From the NCBI GenBank assembly GCA_035772405.1, contig JAYKKM010000439.1, forward strand, positions 3,381,001 to 3,445,000: a DNA stretch of 64,000 bases, given 5' to 3'. Source of the stretch: Chrysogorgia sp. JL179-B06 (taxonomy: Eukaryota; Cnidaria; Anthozoa; Scleralcyonacea; Chrysogorgiidae). The notes under the pieces were generated by a model, which worked only from the letters and a program-made list of their open reading frames with translations, was not told where the DNA came from and did no database searches. A program made the translations under genes and the position numbers. Positions 61,136 to 64,000 of this stretch are shown in pieces (the first letter of the stretch is position 1; each line of letters opens with the position of its first letter).

Positions 61136-61712
61136 GACCAACTTTGAATGCTACAGACATTGAGTTAAGCAACTTAGATTCAGACATTAATTGAAAACAC
61201 TCGAACAGACATTCTGAAATTCAAATGTTTTTTTTGTTTTTTTTTTAATGTAAATATAGTTTTTTATTGGTTTTTTTTTTTAAAACTTTTATCAATGTAA
61301 ACATTTTAAAAAATTAAAAAAAAAAAAAAATTATATGAGATCTAACGAGCGAAGACTCTTCGTCACAGAGTGAAACGGAAAGACTAATAAGGGCCTTGCT
61401 CGAAACGTTAGACTAACCATTTTAGAGCTTATGTCTGATCGCGATTTGTTTTAATATCTGTAATAATTGTGGCGTTGGTCTCATGAGAATTGTTGGTCTC
61501 GTGTCACATGAGAAACCTTCGAAATCATTGTCTAGACCCTTGTTTTCATTGTTTGCTACCTGTATATAGCCATAGGGTCCCTTTCCAAATGTACGTCTAT
61601 AACCCTCTTGGTTCTCATGTGTTTGAGATTATAGTGTACATGTTTTATCATTTGTCGATGGAAGTATGTTAGGCATGTATCAGATCGACTAGTGACGGAA
61701 TACCGAACACTA

Positions 61713-61870
<158 letters not shown>

Positions 61871-62329
61871 AGTCACTTTTTCCATATATGTATTTGACAA
61901 TATATATATATTTATATGATGATGATAAATATGAGTAAATCATTGACCTACAGTACATGTATATTATATACAAAGGCTAAAAGTTGGGTTTAATCATAAT
62001 ACATACTAAAAAGCACAAAGAAAACCCAAAACCTGACGTTTCAACGAAAATGAAATCAAAACAAGGTTAACCATTTGTATACATTTTAACATTTTACAAA
62101 ATAGCCAAGCAAATACGTGGACAATTAAAGAGATGTCCGTAGGTCAGACATCATTTGCTATTTTAGCTAAATATAGAATGGTTTCCATGTTTATGCGTAA
62201 CAAAACGTTTTATTAGCTTTTCGAGATCAGTCTCTGAACATCGCAAATGTTTATATCATAGTATATGAATATAAAAACATTTTTATTATATAAATATATC
62301 AATGAAACACTGTTTTCCATCATATTAAA

Positions 62330-62545
62330 AAAAAATTACATCTTCACATGTGAAGATAAATATGATATCTTCAAGCAGTCTATATAGTAGTAGTTTCAAT
62401 ATAATAAACAGAGCATTATATGGATATACGAATCTTCTCGTCTGACAATATTTCTCACTCGTTCGCTTCACCCACTCGCGAGAGATATTATAAACACTCG
62501 AAGATATAAAATTCGTATATCTCCGCACGCAGTCATGTAATATCC
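62330..62545. mobile_element. Foldback element (GAGATACGAATTTTATCTT family)
   Basis: ATATACGAATCTTCTCG... and ...CGAAGATATAAAATTCGTATATCTCCG form the arms. It is related to the copies at about 37470 and 55335. Just left of it, CTTCACATGTGAAGATA matches the 38-kb minisatellite core. Confidence 0.6.
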
Positions 62546-63029
62546 TCTCTCTATATTTTTTATAAAATAATACGCAATTAAACTTGCAGTCGAGAAGATT
62601 CCCTGCTTGTAAACTCTTATCTAAAAGCAAGTTATTTTATAAACATGTATATAATGACATTGTTTTTTGACAGTTATTAATAAACATTGGAATTTGAAGT
62701 AACTTCTGGCTATTTCTAGACCTTTATGTTTTATGAAAGGGGTTTTGGTCGTCCAGTCGTCAGTTACAGAGCGGGTGTCTCCTAGCCAGCGTCGCAGACC
62801 CCGTGTTGTGTAGTGTCTGCACTGAGGTCAAGAAATCTAATTTTGAATTCGAATATTTGAAATCTTTGTTAAAAAATCTCCGATATAATAATCAAGATAA
62901 ACTTTTAAAAAATGTATTGTCATCATTTCGAGACACATGACGCCCCTTTGTCGAGAAACACGAATTTAAAAGTCAAGATGGACTTTTATACGATAGGTCT
63001 TATTTTCATATAGTAAAATGTTAGGAGCC

Positions 63030-63245
63030 TTTACACGAGACTTTCAGCCCGGGCTGAAATCTCAGCCCGATTTGTTGGGCTGAAACTGGCTAATAAATAA
63101 TCCCTAAAAAATTTCAGGACGCTACCCGCGAGCTGAGCAATGGCGGCCCTACCTTTCGTTAGTTCCTTAAAATAATGACGAAATGTAAAGTACCGGGCTG
63201 ACATTTCCCATGTACTGTAATCACTCAGAAATTTGAACCCGGGCT
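63030..63245. mobile_element. Degenerate relative of the CAGCCCGGGCTGA MITE
   Basis: TTTCAGCCCGGGCTGAAATCTCAGCCCG on the left and a decayed mirrored end with TGAACCCGGGCTAAAA on the right. Diverged from the intact copy at 17988; no clear flanking duplication. Confidence 0.5.
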
Positions 63246-63477
63246 AAAAGTTTATAATTAGACATTATAATTACACTTATAACATGATTGAGTCGGTTTT
63301 CTTTGATGTACCGCGGGATGTAAGATAAGAAATGAAGAAAAAACTAGGAAAATCTTTGTAGAAAACCTCCTCAATCATGAAATAAGTCCGTTAATTATCT
63401 CGAACGTCGAGATGTATGCGATATTCAGCCCTCGGATGGGGTTGTCTATGGAACACATCCCTCTCTTACATTAGGCG

Positions 63478-63497
63478 CGGGGGGGGGGGGGGGGGGT
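63478..63497. repeat. Poly-G run
   Basis: A run of about 19 G in otherwise AT-rich DNA, following GGCGC. Likely length-unstable and error-prone in sequencing. Confidence 0.85.
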
Positions 63498-64000
63498 GCA
63501 GCCCCATTTGTCTGAATATGGCCTTGTCATAAATCTTAAATTAAATATATCTTTGAACAACAATGGGTCAAGACGGATTAAGTAGCATCGCCGTTATGTC
63601 AACAAGACTCTGGAAACGATATGAAAAGGATAAATAACACTTTTGGGTAGTGACATACTTCGTATAAAATTATTTATAAAACATTTGATTCCTGACTAAT
63701 TTGTTGGCATTAACTCGAACACTAATGCGACATTCCAACGGTTCCGATTATTCCAGGAGTCTTCCGAAAGTTCATGCAATCTACCATTTTTTATCAAATT
63801 CTCCACTCATTATAATTCACATGGTGGGGTAGTTTCCAGAGCCCGCGTTCCTCTTGGACTGCGCCAGGAACGAAATGCTCAATGGCTATTTAGTCCGATA
63901 AAGTTACTCAGATAAAGAAAAATCGTTTTTATTGGTGTTAACCAGGATATCTCACTCATTTGATATCCTGGTCAACACGAGAAATAAATTTCATATTTCC

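Overview
This is a eukaryotic, AT-rich, intron-rich and repeat-laden window. The spliceosomal junctions, APE-type LINEs, Penelope-like elements with GIY-YIG endonuclease remnants, PIF-like and TTAA-flanked foldback elements and long (TA)n tracts suggest an invertebrate animal. A cnidarian is my best guess, from the flavour of the repeats only; nothing in the window proves the taxon.

The main content is one giant host gene on the minus strand. Its coding part starts at an ATG at 58089 and runs leftwards through at least 28 exons to 740, and it very probably continues past the left edge. I placed both ends of every exon on splice consensus (exon|GTAAG-like donors, polypyrimidine-AG acceptors). 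Except for one 1/2-phase junction (E3/E4), every internal exon is phase 0 at both ends and an exact multiple of three bases. By my count the exons in the window encode about 3,265 residues. E1 (844 codons) is disordered and basic and contains six tandem repeats of about 42 residues. E3-E7 carry a VLPEFK...QRLIEK-type module. From E5, and again from E8 to E28, each exon encodes one 75-130 residue module around a shared core, roughly Y-P-K-x-L-x-I-G-x-I-x-I-E-E-I-P, in a Pro/Glu/Val/Lys-rich background. It looks like a PEVK-style spring or a multivalent scaffold. I do not recognise the family.

Layout, left to right. 1-15300: a tandem array of 3.3-3.55 kb units (starts at 1, 3290, 6807, 10352, 13900), each carrying two gene exons (long A, short B) plus the same 5'-truncated LINE copy. 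15300-28400: older duplicated units with type-2 exons, two long (TA)n tracts and two insertions at the equivalent TTAA site. 28400-37000: more diverged exons, an intact 1004-codon LINE on the plus strand, a LINE 3' end that destroyed one exon's splice-donor consensus, and several foldback elements. 37000-42000: foldback elements, a 27-bp minisatellite and exon E10. 42000-53300: exons E9 to E2, separated by Penelope-like fragments, a 64-bp-arm palindrome between (TA)n tracts, and a 5S-like repeat. 53300-55550: intron with hairpins and a GGAA tract. 55558-58127: the first coding exon. 58128-64000: upstream DNA with a possible noncoding exon, a broken retroelement C-terminus and foldback repeats.

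Apart from the giant gene, only the LINE ORF at 31706-34720 looks intact. No complete tRNA or rRNA gene, CRISPR array or operon is present.
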